NCBI GenBank assembly: GCA_963777325.1
Contig: CAVZQE010000006.1
Coordinates: 62,001 to 126,000, forward strand
Source: JAFAXA01 sp963777325
Lineage (GTDB): Bacteria > Pseudomonadota > Alphaproteobacteria > Acetobacterales > Acetobacteraceae
Reading direction: 5' to 3'
Length of the DNA stretch: 64,000 nucleotides
In this document: in pieces, positions 29,427 to 39,839 of the stretch
How the letters are laid out: every line of letters begins with the position of its first letter
Numbering within the stretch: position 1 is the first letter of the stretch
Notes under the pieces: model-generated
The model's input: only the letters and a program-made list of their open reading frames with translations
Told to the model about the DNA's origin: nothing
Databases searched by the model: none
Program-made: the position numbers and the translations under genes

Positions 29427-31113
29427 CTAGCTAGGCGCGTTGTGTGTGTCGATGTTCACGGTTACAGCATTGACTGTTGCACTGAGAGAGCGAATCGCTT
29501 CGGCGTTCGGTCCGAAGCTGAGAAGCAGATCGAATGCCACTGTGATCGCCGCGTTCGTCCATAGCTCGGCCTCGGCAAACAGGTTCTGCTGGAGACGATA
29601 CTGGCGGTTCTGGGTAATGCCTTTACCGGCGCCGTAGGTGTACCCGGTCAGCATGGGAGCCAGGAAGAAGGGAATTCCCTGGACTCCAACTCGGTGGAAG
29701 TCTGGTTCGTTTTGATGTGCGGCGTTGTACTGAGTAACCGCCCTGAGGACGGCATTCGCCACTTGATCGATCACGAAAGAGGGTGGGAAAAGCTGTTGCG
29801 CAATCCTTGCGCTCAACAGGCCGATGGGACCCCCCGGCGGACCGAAAAGGGCGCCATTCTCGAAATCCCCGAACACATAAGCTTTGTCGTTGGAGTTCCT
29901 TGGCTACAAGGACGTCCGCCGTTGGAAAGCCGAACGTTCCCGTGACTCCGCCCGGCAACCCGGCGACCCCAGTTTCGAACGCCTCATGCACCGGCGAATG
30001 GACGATATGAGGACCGGTTGCTTCAGACCAGTAAATTCCACCGCTCTGAAAACTACTCTTCAATCCCCCGGCCACGCCTGCGACATCGCCGACCGGATAG
30101 CCTAGCCCGCGCGTATATGGCAGGTTTGCGAGATCCTCCAGATCACCGGGAGCAACGGGATTGAATTGCCGCCATTTCGTCAGAATCGGGTCATGGACCT
30201 CGAAAGCCGCAGTTCCGGGGGCGCCAGACCAATATATGGCGCCATTTTGATAGGCTCGGAACTGCCCGACGAGGTCGTAGCAGAAAGCTTCAGGCTCAAG
30301 GGGGGAACCAAGAATCCGGAAGCGCTGCCGAGCGACGCGTACTTCGCGTCGATGGGGCTAGACTGCATGTGAAGCTGCTGGACGCTGATCGAGAATCCGA
30401 AACTTCCGAGCCAGTATTGCGTCGTGCCGATCGGGGCGGTTGCAGCGGCGCTGATTACGAGAGACGCCGTGGCAGGCTGACCAACCTGGATTTGCACGGA
30501 GGCAGGTGTTATCGTGACAGTCAGCCGCGCGTCCCCTGGCCCGGCGGGTCGCGGAAAGGAACCAGTGAAACCGTTGTGGGGGGGCCTGCGACCCGAGTCA
30601 CGGTCGCTGGCAATGTGACTGTGTGATTTGGACGATTCCGATATTTGTCTCCGGAATGGTGTACTGGACCTCCCCGATTTCTCCGAGGAGCGGAATTGAG
30701 GCGGTCCAGGCGCCCCCATCGACCTCCAAGGAGCCTGAGAAGGGCGCGGTGGTCGACTGACCCATCCCAACGGAGCCGTCGAATGCTACCTCGACCTGGA
30801 TCATCTGACCCGCCGGGATCGCAAGCGGAGTTATTCCATCGGACTGGCCTGCACTTCTCCAGCTGAGTTGTCCGTATTGGCCCTCCATGCCCGAGGGGAT
30901 CGTCGACCGGCGGCGGCTGCCAGACCACCACCTCCTTCATGCTTTGCAGCGAGAGCAGGCGAAACCTCTTCGATGTGTCACCGGTGATTTTGGCCGTAGC
31001 TTGCAACTGTATACCGAAGACCGGCTTGCTTATGGCTTCCTGGTGGCCGGAGTCTCCGGGCGAGAGATCGCTCCGAAGTTCAATCCGTCTGGCGTGAAGG
31101 TCAGGGTTGGCAT
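29427..31113 (-). CDS. Ig-like / LGFP-repeat secreted-type protein, several frameshifts
   Basis: The reconstructed product is about 560 residues. It opens with a beta-sandwich-like start (MPTLTFTPDGLNFGAISRPE) of the abnormal-spindle/Hydin kind. More beta domains follow (IPAGQMIQVEVAFDGSVG, ARLTVTITPASVQIQVGQPATASLVIS). Then come two LGFP-type repeats: YQNGAIYWSGAPGTAAFEVHDPILTKW, and FQSGGIYWSEATGPHIVHSPVHEAF with VTGTFGFPTADV. LGFP repeats bind cell-wall or polysaccharide structures in actinobacteria. The C-terminus is hydrophobic helix-rich. At least four frame changes are needed (about 31040, 30890, 30600, 30170, 29890). No classical signal peptide. GGGAG precedes the ATG at 31113. Local GC is lower than its neighbours, suggesting acquisition. 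Confidence 0.6.
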
Positions 31114-31200
31114 GTTGACTCCCTTACGTCACAAACGATTTGTCAGCGCGTTCCTATCCAGCATCCGGCTCTGAGAGCGGCGGCCGCTGAGTTTTGAGCA

Positions 31201-31245
31201 TCCTTTAAAATAAAGGAAGATGCCGTGCTGATATGACGTACGTCA
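31201..31245. promoter_or_regulatory. Two perfect palindromes upstream of the LGFP gene
   Basis: TCCTTTA-AAA-TAAAGGA (31201-31217) and TGACGTACGTCA (31234-31245) lie 88-132 bp upstream of the LGFP gene start, inside a 308-bp gap (31114-31421) with no convincing gene. Their position fits operators of a dimeric regulator or a terminator-like hairpin; no protein can be assigned. Confidence 0.4.
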
Positions 31246-31421
31246 CAGATCGAGGGGTTTTTATGTGCCTCGATGGTCTCGAACCAGGTTTTGCGGCCCT
31301 CGACGCGCATGCGGGCGGTGCGGCCGAGTGTCAGGTGATTACCGTCTCAGCACACTCGGGTTATCTCGACATTCTCGACAAAGGGACAACGCCCCCTTAC
31401 CGCGCTCCGCGTAGCCTGTGC

Positions 31422-32005
31422 TCAGGAGACCGGCATCCCACCCCGCAGCAGCGCAGCCAAGGCGTCGGCGAGCTGCCCGACGGCGATGCTGGTCGCAGCG
31501 ACCTGGCCGGTGATGCCGGGCGAAGGCGGCGGCACGGAGATGTGCAGCGTGCGGGTGCGGACCTTCTGCCGCCCGCGCGTCGGGCTAACCGCGATCTGCG
31601 CGTCGAGCACGACGTTGCCCGCCGCGTCCGCGTCGAGCCGCTGGATGTTTACCTCCGCCCGCACATCGGGATCGACGGAAATCGCGCCCGTCTCGCTGAA
31701 CACGCCCGAGCCCGGCAGGCGCTGCCCGAGCTCGGCGATTAGCGTGCGGTTCAGCATCGCGCCGAGCGGTTCGCCCCACCAGTCGTTGCCCGAGACGTTC
31801 AGCCGATACTGCTCGGACGAGACGACGATCGCCGGGCGCTCCAGATAGCGGGAAGTCCGACGCCGCGCAGCACGATGACCCGCGGCGCGCCGCCTTGCGC
31901 CACCCCGGGCACCGTCGCGATCGCATACAGGTTCGGATTGGGCGACGCGCAGCCGGCCAGCCCCGCCGCCCCGGCGAACACCAGGAAACCGCGCCGCCCA
32001 AGCAT
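31422..32005 (-). CDS. pqiC: PqiC-like outer-membrane lipoprotein (ABC auxiliary, DUF330)
   Basis: The protein has a lipoprotein signal with lipobox LAGC (MLGRRGFLVFAGAAGLAGCASPNPNLY). A PqiC/DUF330 body follows: GAPRVIVLRGVGLP, VVSSEQYRLNVSGNDWWGEPLGAMLNRTLIAELGQRLPG and VNIQRLDADAAGNVVLDAQIAV. PqiC docks the PqiB tube to the outer membrane for lipid transport. One frameshift near 31845 separates signal and body. The ATG shares a base with the pqiB stop (TAATG), and the order pqiA-pqiB-pqiC is conserved. Confidence 0.9.
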
Positions 32006-33705
32006 TACTGCAACCCCGTATCTGTCCGGCCCCGGATCAAGGCCTCGGGATGCCGCGTCAGCAGGTCCGCAAGCACGCGCACCGACGAGGCCGCTCGCTG
32101 AGCTGGGCCATCAGGCGCTCCAGGTCGCGGTTGAAGGCCGAATTGCCGGAATAGGTCTGATGCAGGGAGCCCACCAGCTTGTTCGTCCGTGCAACCGTTT
32201 CCTCCAGCCCCGATGCGATCGCCGGAAGCTGCTTCACGGCGGGCTGCAGCCCGGCGTTGAGCTGCGTCATGACCTTCTGCGTGCTGACAAGCGTCGCATG
32301 CAGCGCGGTCAGCGAATCCCCGGATTCCGATCCGTTGGCGATCTGGCTCACGCTCTTCAGAGTGTCATTCAGGTTAGCGCCGATCTGCTCGAAGGGGATG
32401 GCATCGACCTTGGCGAGAACCTGGGATGCGGCTTCGGTGATATTGTCGAAGCCTCCCGGCGCGGTCGGAAGAACAATCGCGTCGCCCTCCATGTGGATCT
32501 CCGCCGGCGCCGCGTGACCGACGACGTCGAGGGTGATGAGCTTCTGTCCTGTGACGAAGCTGGCCGTTCCGAGCTGCGCCCGCAGCCCATGCTCGACGGC
32601 TTGGCCGATGTAGTCCTTCACCTGCGATGCGGGCACGAGGTGGCTGTCGGCGATCCTTTGCGGCTCCACATCGTAACGGACCGGAACGGTGATCTGGTCG
32701 CTCTTGGCGTCGTATTGCAGGCGCACGTCCGTCACCTGCCCAATCTTGATTCCGTGCAACTCGACCGGCGCGCCCACGCCCAGCCCCCGCACCGAACCCT
32801 GAAAATACGAGACCAGCGGAATGCGCCAGTTGAACCCGGCGGCCTCGGCAAGCTCATGCGTGCCGTAGAGCGGGAACTTGCTGTTGTTGTCGCTGACCTT
32901 TTCGGAGGCCGGGGCGGCGGGCGTCTCGAAAGCGATCCCTCCTAGCAGGACCGCCTTGAGCGATTCGAGCTAAAGCTGCACGCCGTTCGCCCCGAGGTTC
33001 ACCGTGACGCCGGACGCGTTCCAGAAGCGGGAATTGTCATGCACGTATTTGTCGGACGGCGCACGGACGAAGGCATGCACCGTGACGTTGCGGGCCATGT
33101 CGGCGATATCCCAGCCCAGCACCTCCCCGAATTGAGGTCGCGGTAGTAGATCGGCGAGCCGAGGCTGACCGACCCGAGCCGGTCCGCCGCAGCAGGAATG
33201 TGCGCCCCGGCACGTCGGTTTGCAGCACGGGCGGCGTCTCGAGGCCGACAAAATCCCGTCTCGCGGCCGCGTCCTTGTTCCGGGAAGGAGACAGTTCGAT
33301 ATAGGCACCGGATACCAGCGTCTCCAGCCCGGAGATGCTGCCGGCGAAGAATCGCGGCTTGACTACCCAGAATTGCGCGCCGTCGGTCAGCAGGGGTGTC
33401 GCTTCCTTGCGCATATCGACGGTGATCCGCACCCGGTTGTGATCCGGCGTGAGCTCGATATCGGTGATGAGGCCCATGTCCACGTCCTTGTGACGGACAT
33501 GAGATTGCCCGGCCTGCAAGCCCTCGGCAGCCTGGAAGGTGACGGTGATGGTCGGGCCCCGACTGGCCCACGTGTTCCAGGCCAGCCACCCGCCGATCAA
33601 GGCCGTGAGGACGGGAATGGCCCAGAGCAGCGACAGTCGGCGACGGCGGCTGACCGAGGCATCGGTGATCGCGGCCGGCGGAGGGGATTGCAGCGCGTCG
33701 CTCAT
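32005..33705 (-). CDS. pqiB: PqiB, triple-MCE lipid-transport tunnel protein
   Basis: PqiB spans the periplasm as a hexameric stack of MCE rings. After an N-terminal anchor helix (LLWAIPVLTALIGGWLAW), three MCE domains are seen: PTITVTFQAAEGLQAGQSHVRHKDVDMGLITDIELT; PIYYRDLNSG; and a third with VGAPVELHGIKIGQVTDVRLQYDAK. A long helical C-terminal needle region follows (LNDTLKSVSQIANGSES, ALHATLVSTQKVMTQLNAGLQPAVKQLPAIASGL). Frame changes occur near 33200, 33140 and 32100, and an in-frame TAG at 32970-32972 lies between GVQL and LESLKAVLLGG where a Ser is usual. It overlaps pqiA by 4 bp. Confidence 0.9.
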
Positions 33706-35022
33706 CGGCTGGGCGCCGCCAGCGGGTTTTCTCCGGCCGCATCCCACAGGAGGCGGGGATCGAAGCTGTCGGCCGCGAACATGGTTATCACCACCACGCC
33801 GCCGAAGGCGATGGCGCCGATTCCCGGGGTGACCGACGAGAGCTTTCCGAACTGCACCAACGCCACCAGGAGCGACTTCATGAAGATGTCGATCATGGAC
33901 CAGCTGACCGATCGTGTTTACGATCCGGTATATCACGGTGCGGTCCCGCAGATGCCCGGTCCAACGCCGCCTTGTCGAGACGAGCAGGTAGGACAGCCCG
34001 ATCAGCTTCAGCACGGGGATCATGACGCTGGCCACGAACACGAGCAGCGCCAGCGGCCACTGACCCGCCTCGAGCAGTTCCTTCGCGCCGCCGACGATGG
34101 TGCTCGGCGCCCCCGAGCCAAGCTGTGTCAGGGTAAGGATCGGATAGTAATTGGCGGGAATGTAGAGGATCACCGAGGCCATCATGAGTGCCCAGCAGCG
34201 CTCGACCGAGCGAGGTTTGCGCCTGTGGAGCGTCGCCGCGCACCGGGGGCAGATCGCGGGCGACGCTCTCGGCACGCGGCTGACCTTTCCGCACACATGG
34301 CAGCCGACCAGCGTCGCCGGAGGGGAGGCGGGCTCGTCCGTTGGATCGGCGGCCGGCTTGACGGCGCGGCGGTCGAGCTCGCCCCAGAACGCCTCCGGAT
34401 CGACCAGCACGGCGGTCGCGATCATCGTGAGGGTGAGCGCGCAGAGCGCATAGAACGCGGGACCGAGTTCGATCCGCACCAGAGGCTGCAGCTTGACGTA
34501 GGCGACGAAGAGACCGAGCAGATAGACATCGAGCATCGCCCAGGGCCGCAGCCGCCCGATCCATCCGAGCATCCTGCGCAGATGCGATGGCGGCCGATCC
34601 AGGCGCAGGCCGATCATGACGTAGAGCAGGCTCGTGAACATGAACAGGGGCGCCGCGAACGTCGTGAAGAACACGAGCAGGGCAAGTTCCCAGAATCCCT
34701 GGTTCTTCATGCCCGCCGGTCCGGAGAACAGCGTCGCATAGTGATGAATGCCCGCGGTCGTGGCTTGCAGCAGGGTCATCGTGCAGGTGATGAGGAACAG
34801 CAGGCAGGTGGTGACGAGCAGCACCAGAGGCAGGTCGAACGGATCGCTGCGGGTGCGCCGCAGGACCGCATCGCAGCGGAGGCACCGGGCGATCGAACCG
34901 GGCCTGACCGCGGGCACATGCTGAAACTGGCCGCAGTCGGGGCATTCGACGAGATGCGGCCTGGTCAGGACGATACTCCCGGCGGCCGCAGGCAGGGCGG
35001 GCGCGCCCGCGAGTGTTTGCAT
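33702..35022 (-). CDS. pqiA: PqiA, inner-membrane partner of PqiB
   Basis: PqiA is the integral inner-membrane protein of the Pqi lipid-transport system. The sequence shows two homologous halves. Each starts with a rubredoxin-like zinc motif (VECPDCGQFQHVPAV..RCLRCDAVL; VGCHVCGKVSRVP..ICPRCAATL) followed by four hydrophobic helices (LPLVLLVTTCLLFLITC; ALLVFFTTFAAPLFMFTSLL; VILYIPANYYPILTLTQ; LALLVFVASVMIPVLKLIGL). The last 65 residues (MIDIFMKSLLVALVQFGKLSS) come after a frameshift near 33900. ATG at 35022 starts the pqiABC operon; its promoter would lie in 35023-35157, shared with the divergent methyltransferase gene. Confidence 0.92.
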
Positions 35023-35157
35023 CAGACGGTCATCGATGGTGATTGCCCGGCAAAGTAGCAGCCGGTTGCGGCTCTCGTGTCAATCTTGGCGAGACATCTC
35101 CTGCGCCACGAGAGGACAGGATTGCGGCGCGGCCGGAACTTGGTGTCAAAGCGGCGC

Positions 35158-35907
35158 ATGGAAGCCCCCGAATACGCTCTTATGGACGCCGCCGAAGATC
35201 GCATGTGGTGGTACCGCGCCCTGCATGCGCGCCTCATCCGCCGCTCTGCACGACATCCACGGCCGGGTGCTCGATGCCGGCTCCGGCACCGGCGGGTTCC
35301 TGGCCGACCTTTTCCCGAGCAGGCGGCGGCCGGACCTGATCCCGTTCGCGGTGGAGTGGGATGCAGCGGCGTGGCTAACCGCCGACACGTGGTCAAATCC
35401 GGCGTCGGCGACAACCCGCGGCAGCGTCAATCAGCTACCCTTCGCCGATGGCAGCTTTGATGCCGTGGTGTCCGCGGACGTGCTGTGCGATGCCGCGGTG
35501 GACCCGGGGGCACGGGCGCTGTTGGAGCTGAAACGCGTGCTGCGGCCGGGGGGCCGGCTGGTGGTGAACATGCCGGCCTACCCCAATGGCTGCTGTCGGC
35601 GCATGACCATCGGGTTCACAACGTCCGCCGCCTCACCGCGCGTGCAACAGCGTGGGAACTGCTGCGACAAGGCCGGCTTCTCCTCGATCAAGGTCAATCT
35701 GCCACCGGAAATGGACTGCTGCTGCCATTGATGGTTGCACAACGAAAATATATTTCTGGCCCGTGGCGATGCTGCGTCCGACGTCGCCCCGTTTCCGCCC
35801 TGGCTCGACGTTACGCTGCATGGCATGACAGAGTTCGAACGCCGCCTGCCCTTTCCTCACTTCCGGTCGGTAGTTCGGTTATGGCAATGACAGAAAAGAG
35901 ACCATGA
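35158..35907 (+). CDS. Class I SAM-dependent methyltransferase, frameshifted
   Basis: The reconstructed protein of about 250 residues carries MDAAEDRMWWYRALHARLI, SAM motif I VLDAGSGTGGFLADL, and post-I and motif II regions (LPFADGSFDAVVSADVLCDAAVDP, LLELKRVLRPGGRLVVNMPAY). LLSAHDHRVHNVRRLTARAT is typical of glycolipid or polyprenyl-associated methyltransferases. Single-base shifts occur near 35255, 35590 and 35740. The start is the ATG at 35158. Its end overlaps the next ATG by 4 bp, so it is coupled to the glycosyltransferase; a substrate in a lipid-linked sugar pathway is inferred. Confidence 0.8.
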
Positions 35908-36915
35908 ACGCCACAACGATGAATCCTGGACGAAGTCCGAAAACAATTCATATATTAATTCCTTCCGGCTACCGGATCGGCCTGTCGATCGTCGTTCCGG
36001 TCTATCGTGGCGCGGCAACGATCGGGACGCCTGGTGGACGCCTTTCGGGCTGACCCCGTCGGCGGGCTGGAAGTCGTGCTGGTCAACGACGGCAGCCCCG
36101 ACAACTCGGCGACGTTTGCCGCGACCTGCTGCCACCGCGAGCGTGCCCTTAACCTATATCGAGCACAGCCCGCAACTACGGCGAGCATAACGCGGTGATG
36201 ACCGGGTCTGCGACAAGCCAGCGGCGACTTTGTCATCACCATGGACGACGATCTGCGGAACCCGCCGGAAGAGGTCATCAAGCTCTACGATCATGCCCGG
36301 CAGGCGGCAGGGACATCATCTACACCCGCTACGCCGAGAAGCAGCACGCGCGTGGCGCAATCTCGGCAGCCGCTTCGCCAACGCGGTCGCCGACCGGGTG
36401 CTCGACAAGCCGAAGGGGCTTTACCTGTCGTCGTTCCGCTGCATGTCGGCCATGGTCGTGCGGCGGTAACCCGCTACGGCGGGCCCGTATCCCTACATCG
36501 ACGGGTTGATCATGCAGGTGACGCAGCGCATCGACAGCATCGAGGTCGGGCATCTGCCGAGGCCGGAGGGACGGTCGAACTACACGCTGCACCGCTGGTG
36601 CGGCTCTGGCTCAACCTCGCGACCAATTTTTCGCTCGCACCGCTGCGGATCGCGATCTTCGCCGGCCTCGCTCTGTCGGTGGTGGGGGGACGGCGCATTG
36701 CTCACGATCGCCGAGGCATACTCATGCACGACACGCCCTCCGGGTGGGCCTCCACCATCACGGTCCTCCTGCTGGTCTCGGGCGTCCAGTCGATGATCCT
36801 CGGCGTGATGGGCGAGTATGTCGGGCGAACCTTCCTGTCCGCCAACGGCAAGCCCCAGGGCACCGTGCGCGCATCCAGCGGAACAGCGCAAGTATGGCGG
36901 GCCGCTGGGGCATGA
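35904..36915 (+). CDS. Family 2 glycosyltransferase (polyprenyl-phosphate sugar, ArnC/GtrB-like), frameshifted
   Basis: The reconstructed protein of about 335 residues has the GT2 core: LSIVVPVYRGAATIG, EVVLVNDGSPDNSA, NYGEHNAVMTG and the DxD-type MDDDLRNPPEEVIKLYD. Two C-terminal helices (LRIAIFAGLALSVVGG; STITVLLLVSGVQSMILGVMGEYVGRTFL) complete the usual DPM1/ArnC topology. It would transfer a sugar from a nucleotide donor to undecaprenyl phosphate at the inner membrane. At least six one-base shifts break the frame. ATG at 35904 overlaps the methyltransferase end; the stop overlaps the next gene (ATGA). Confidence 0.85.
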
Positions 36916-37247
36916 ACGTCTACTGGACGGTCCTGGCGACCGCCATCGTAACCAGCATGGCGGGGCAGACATTGCTGAAAGCCGCCGCCGGAGCGCCGAT
37001 TTCATCGCCCAGTTGTTTGACCTGCGTACCATCGTCGGCCTGGTCCTGTACGGCGGAGCGGCATGCCTCTACATCGTGGCGTTACGCGGATCCGATGTCG
37101 GTCGCGCTGCCCTGTACCGCGGCTCCTACGTCGCGGCCGCCCTGATCGGGCATTTCGGCTTTGCCGAACCGCTGGGCTGCAATGCACCTCGGGGCGCCCT
37201 GGTCCTTCGTGTCCGCCGGCGTGGTGATGCTGGCGTTTACGGTGTGA
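36912..37247 (+). CDS. Small EmrE/ArnE-like membrane transporter
   Basis: The reconstructed protein of about 110 residues has four helices (VYWTVLATAIVTSMAGQTLLKAAAG, TIVGLVLYGGAACLYIVALR, ASYVAAALIGHFGFAEPLG, LGALVLIVGGVVMLAFTV). This is the topology of small multidrug-resistance and ArnE/ArnF flippase subunits. Next to an ArnC/GtrB-like glycosyltransferase, the likely job is flipping of a polyprenyl-linked sugar. Several one-base shifts (about 37000-37200). The ATG overlaps the glycosyltransferase stop by 4 bp. Confidence 0.78.
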
Positions 37248-37288
37248 GCCGGTCAATACCAGGAGTTCAAAAAGAGTTAGACCGCCTT

Positions 37289-37367
37289 GTCGTTGCGAGG
37301 AGCGAAGCGAGAAAGCAATCCACAGCTGCGAGACGGCTGGGATGCTTCGCGGTCGGCTCGCAACGAC
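37289..37367. repeat. Dispersed palindromic repeat element
   Basis: GTCGTTGCGAG (37289-37299) is exactly inverted as CTCGCAACGAC (37357-37367). The inner part reads GAGCGAAGCGAGAAAGCAATCC. This closely resembles the short palindromic intergenic elements scattered in many alphaproteobacterial genomes (core GCGAAGCAATCCA). It sits between the transporter gene and the HNH gene. Confidence 0.7.
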
Positions 37368-37416
37368 GGCGTATGAGTCGGCCTACAGAGAGCTGACAAG
37401 CCGTCGGGGGGACTTC

Positions 37417-38211
37417 GTGAGGAAGAAATCTGCGTTACCTTGTAGACAGCCCAGCTACTTGGATGCGCTGAATGATCCGCTTCTGCCGGAAGATCGGCGA
37501 CTAGCCCTGCAGCTCGCGCGTACCGTGCATCAGTGCCAGAGAAAAAGAGAACTGACCCTTTCTCCTGCTGACTTTTCCGAGAAGCAGCACGCCCATGTAC
37601 ATGAGCTTCGGTGCATGAACTGCGGCAAAGAATTCGGCCAAGCGTCCTTATTCTGTCGCGACTTCTGCAAGCAGCAAGCGAAACTCGTACGCTACGTCCG
37701 CAAAGCAATCTCTGAAAAACGGATCGCGAGCCCGGATGTACAGGAGGGCATCGGAATAAAACTGTGGTTGCTAACGGGAGAGGGTTACCCAACGAGTGAG
37801 CGGTCCGTGCCAGAAAAGCGACGCAAGGAAATCTTTGAGCGCGATAGATACACGTGTTCACTTTGCGGAAGGCCTGCTGACCAAATGGATCACATTGCCG
37901 GCAACTCAGACGATCCCTCAAATCTCAGAGCGCTATGCGGCGAATGCAATCGCAGAGGGGCTTTCCGGAATGCGCGGGAGCCTACAAGGGAAGAAGCCAA
38001 GAATTTCAAAAGTGCCTTTCTCGATATGGCGAAGCGAATCGCAGCGCCAGAGCCCACTCTCCCCTGCGACGATCCCGAGCGATGGGATAAGTCTTGGAGA
38101 GCCATCCGGAATTCGCGCCGTGAGCGATGTCGCGAGTTGGAGGAGGAGGCAGAAGGTGAATTCGAAGACATCGACGGCTATCTTCACGCAGCGATGCAGA
38201 AGGATGACTGA
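37417..38211 (+). CDS. HNH-endonuclease-domain protein
   Basis: The 264-residue intact protein has a first Cys cluster (CMNCGKEFGQASLFCRDFCK, residues about 66-85) that looks like a zinc finger for a recognition or structural role. An HNH nuclease domain follows (about residues 140-200): RRKEIFERDRYTCSLCGRPA, the DHI motif QMDHIAGNSDDPSNLRALC and GECN. The C-terminus is highly charged (EEEAEGEFEDIDG). GTG at 37417 is the likely start. GC content is visibly lower than in flanking genes. It has no partner methylase or restriction gene nearby; a mobile or solitary defence nuclease is possible. Confidence 0.8.
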   Translation: MRKKSALPCRQPSYLDALNDPLLPEDRRLALQLARTVHQCQRKRELTLSPADFSEKQHAHVHELRCMNCGKEFGQASLFCRDFCKQQAKLVRYVRKAISEKRIASPDVQEGIGIKLWLLTGEGYPTSERSVPEKRRKEIFERDRYTCSLCGRPADQMDHIAGNSDDPSNLRALCGECNRRGAFRNAREPTREEAKNFKSAFLDMAKRIAAPEPTLPCDDPERWDKSWRAIRNSRRERCRELEEEAEGEFEDIDGYLHAAMQKDD

Positions 38212-38299
38212 AGGGAGTTCGGGCAGCCCCGCAAAGGTCGGGGTTCGCCTCGTAGGTATCTGACGATAGTTCAGTCCTTGAGCCGCTCGCCGCGCTTCG

Positions 38300-39686
38300 T
38301 CAGTCCTCCAGGAAGATCTTGCCGGGATTCAGGATGCCGCGCGGGTCCAGCGTCGCCTTGATGGAGCGCATCACCGCCATCGCCTCCGCGCCGTGCTCGA
38401 TCTCCAGGAACTCGCGCTTGCCCAAGCCCACGCCGTGCTCGCCGCTGCAACAGCCGCCGAGCGCCAGCGCGCGGGCGACGATCTTCCGGTCCAGCGCCCA
38501 GGCCCGCTCCAGCCCGTCCGGCTCCGGCGGCACCAGGATCCGCGTGGAAATTGCCGTCGCCGACATGGCCGACCATCGGCGCGAGCAAGGCCGGACGCGA
38601 CGATGTCCGGCTTCGCGCCCAGGACCGCCTCGGCCAGCCGCGAGATCGGCACGATCGCGTCGGTGGTCGATGGCCGCGATGGCCCGGATGCAGCGCGAGC
38701 GCCGCCCAATAGGCGTCGTGCCGCGCCTGCCACAGCCTGTTGCGCGTCCTCCGTCTCGGTCGCCCAGCGGAAACCGCGCGCGCCAAAGCTCGGCGGCGAT
38801 CTCCTCGGCCTGGGCGGCCTGCTCGGCCACGCCGGCGGGGTGCCGTGGAACTCGAAGAACAGCGTCGGCGCGCGGCGAGGCCTTCGAGCTTCGAGTAGGC
38901 GATGCAGGCGCTCCATCTGCGCCTCGTCCAGCAGTTCGATGCGCGCGAGCGGGATGCCCGGCCTGCATCATCTCGATCACCGTCTCCACCGCGCCGCCAG
39001 CGTCGGGAACTGGCAGGTCGCGGCCGAGATCGCCTCCGGAATGCCATGCAGGCGCAAGCTGGATCTCGGTGATCATGCCGAGCGTGCCCTCGGAGCCGAT
39101 GAGCAGCCGCGTCAGGTCGTAGCCGGTGGAGGACTTGCGCACCCGCCCGCCGGTGCGGATCATCCGGCCGTCCGCCAGCACCGCCGTCAGCCCCAGCACG
39201 TTCTCGCGGATGGTGCCGTAGCGCACCGCATTGGTGCCGCTGGCGCGGGTCGCGCACATGCCGCCGATGGTGCAGCGGCGTGCCCGGATCGACCGGGAAG
39301 AACAGGCCCTGGTCGCGCAGATGCTGGTTCAGCGGCTGCGCGGGTGACCCCCGCCTGGATGCGGCAATCCATGTCGGCGGCGTTGACTCGAGGATCCCGG
39401 TCATCCGCGTGAGATCGAGCGAGATGCCGCCGCGCACCGGCGTCACATGGCCTTCCAGCGAAGTTCCGCGCCGAACGGGGTCTCCGGCACGCGCTGCGCA
39501 TGTGCACAAAGCAAGCAGGCCCGCGGCTTCCTCGGTGGACTCCGCGAAGACGACGGCATCCGGCAGATGCGCACGGATGCGTAGCTTCGCCATGGCCATG
39601 ATTTCCCGCAGGCTCTGGTTCACGCTGAACCGCTCGCCCAGGAACTCGCGGGCGGCGGCGATCACCTTGTCCACGTCTCGGGCCAT
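38300..39686 (-). CDS. FAD-linked oxidase (glycolate/D-lactate oxidase GlcD-like), frameshifted
   Basis: The reconstructed protein of about 460 residues has a BBE/PCMH-type FAD domain: VIAAAREFLGERFSVNQSLREI, DAVVFAESTEEAAGLLALC and VRGGISLDLTRM. The FAD-oxidase C-terminus carries the hallmark GEHGVGLGKREFLEIEHGAEAM..KATLDPRGILNPGKIF. The most likely reaction is oxidation of a 2-hydroxy acid. At least eight one-base shifts occur between 38500 and 39600. ATG at 39686 is the first start compatible with the domain. Divergent from the aldo/keto reductase gene. Confidence 0.87.
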
Positions 39687-39839
39687 CGCTTGCGCTCCCT
39701 CCTTCAGCCCAGGATGCGGCCGCGAAGGCGGATGAGCAATGCCAAGGGGCGCGACCGGCGCCATTCTGTCCGACCGGGCCTTGTTATCGCGTGCGCCGAT
39801 CCTCTCTAACATGCCTGGTCGATGCGAAGGAGACAGGCC

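Noticed and set aside
31233..31742. Plus-strand ORF of about 170 codons starting at TGACGT palindrome
   Set aside because: Most of it lies antisense to pqiC and it has no ribosome binding site or recognisable domain.
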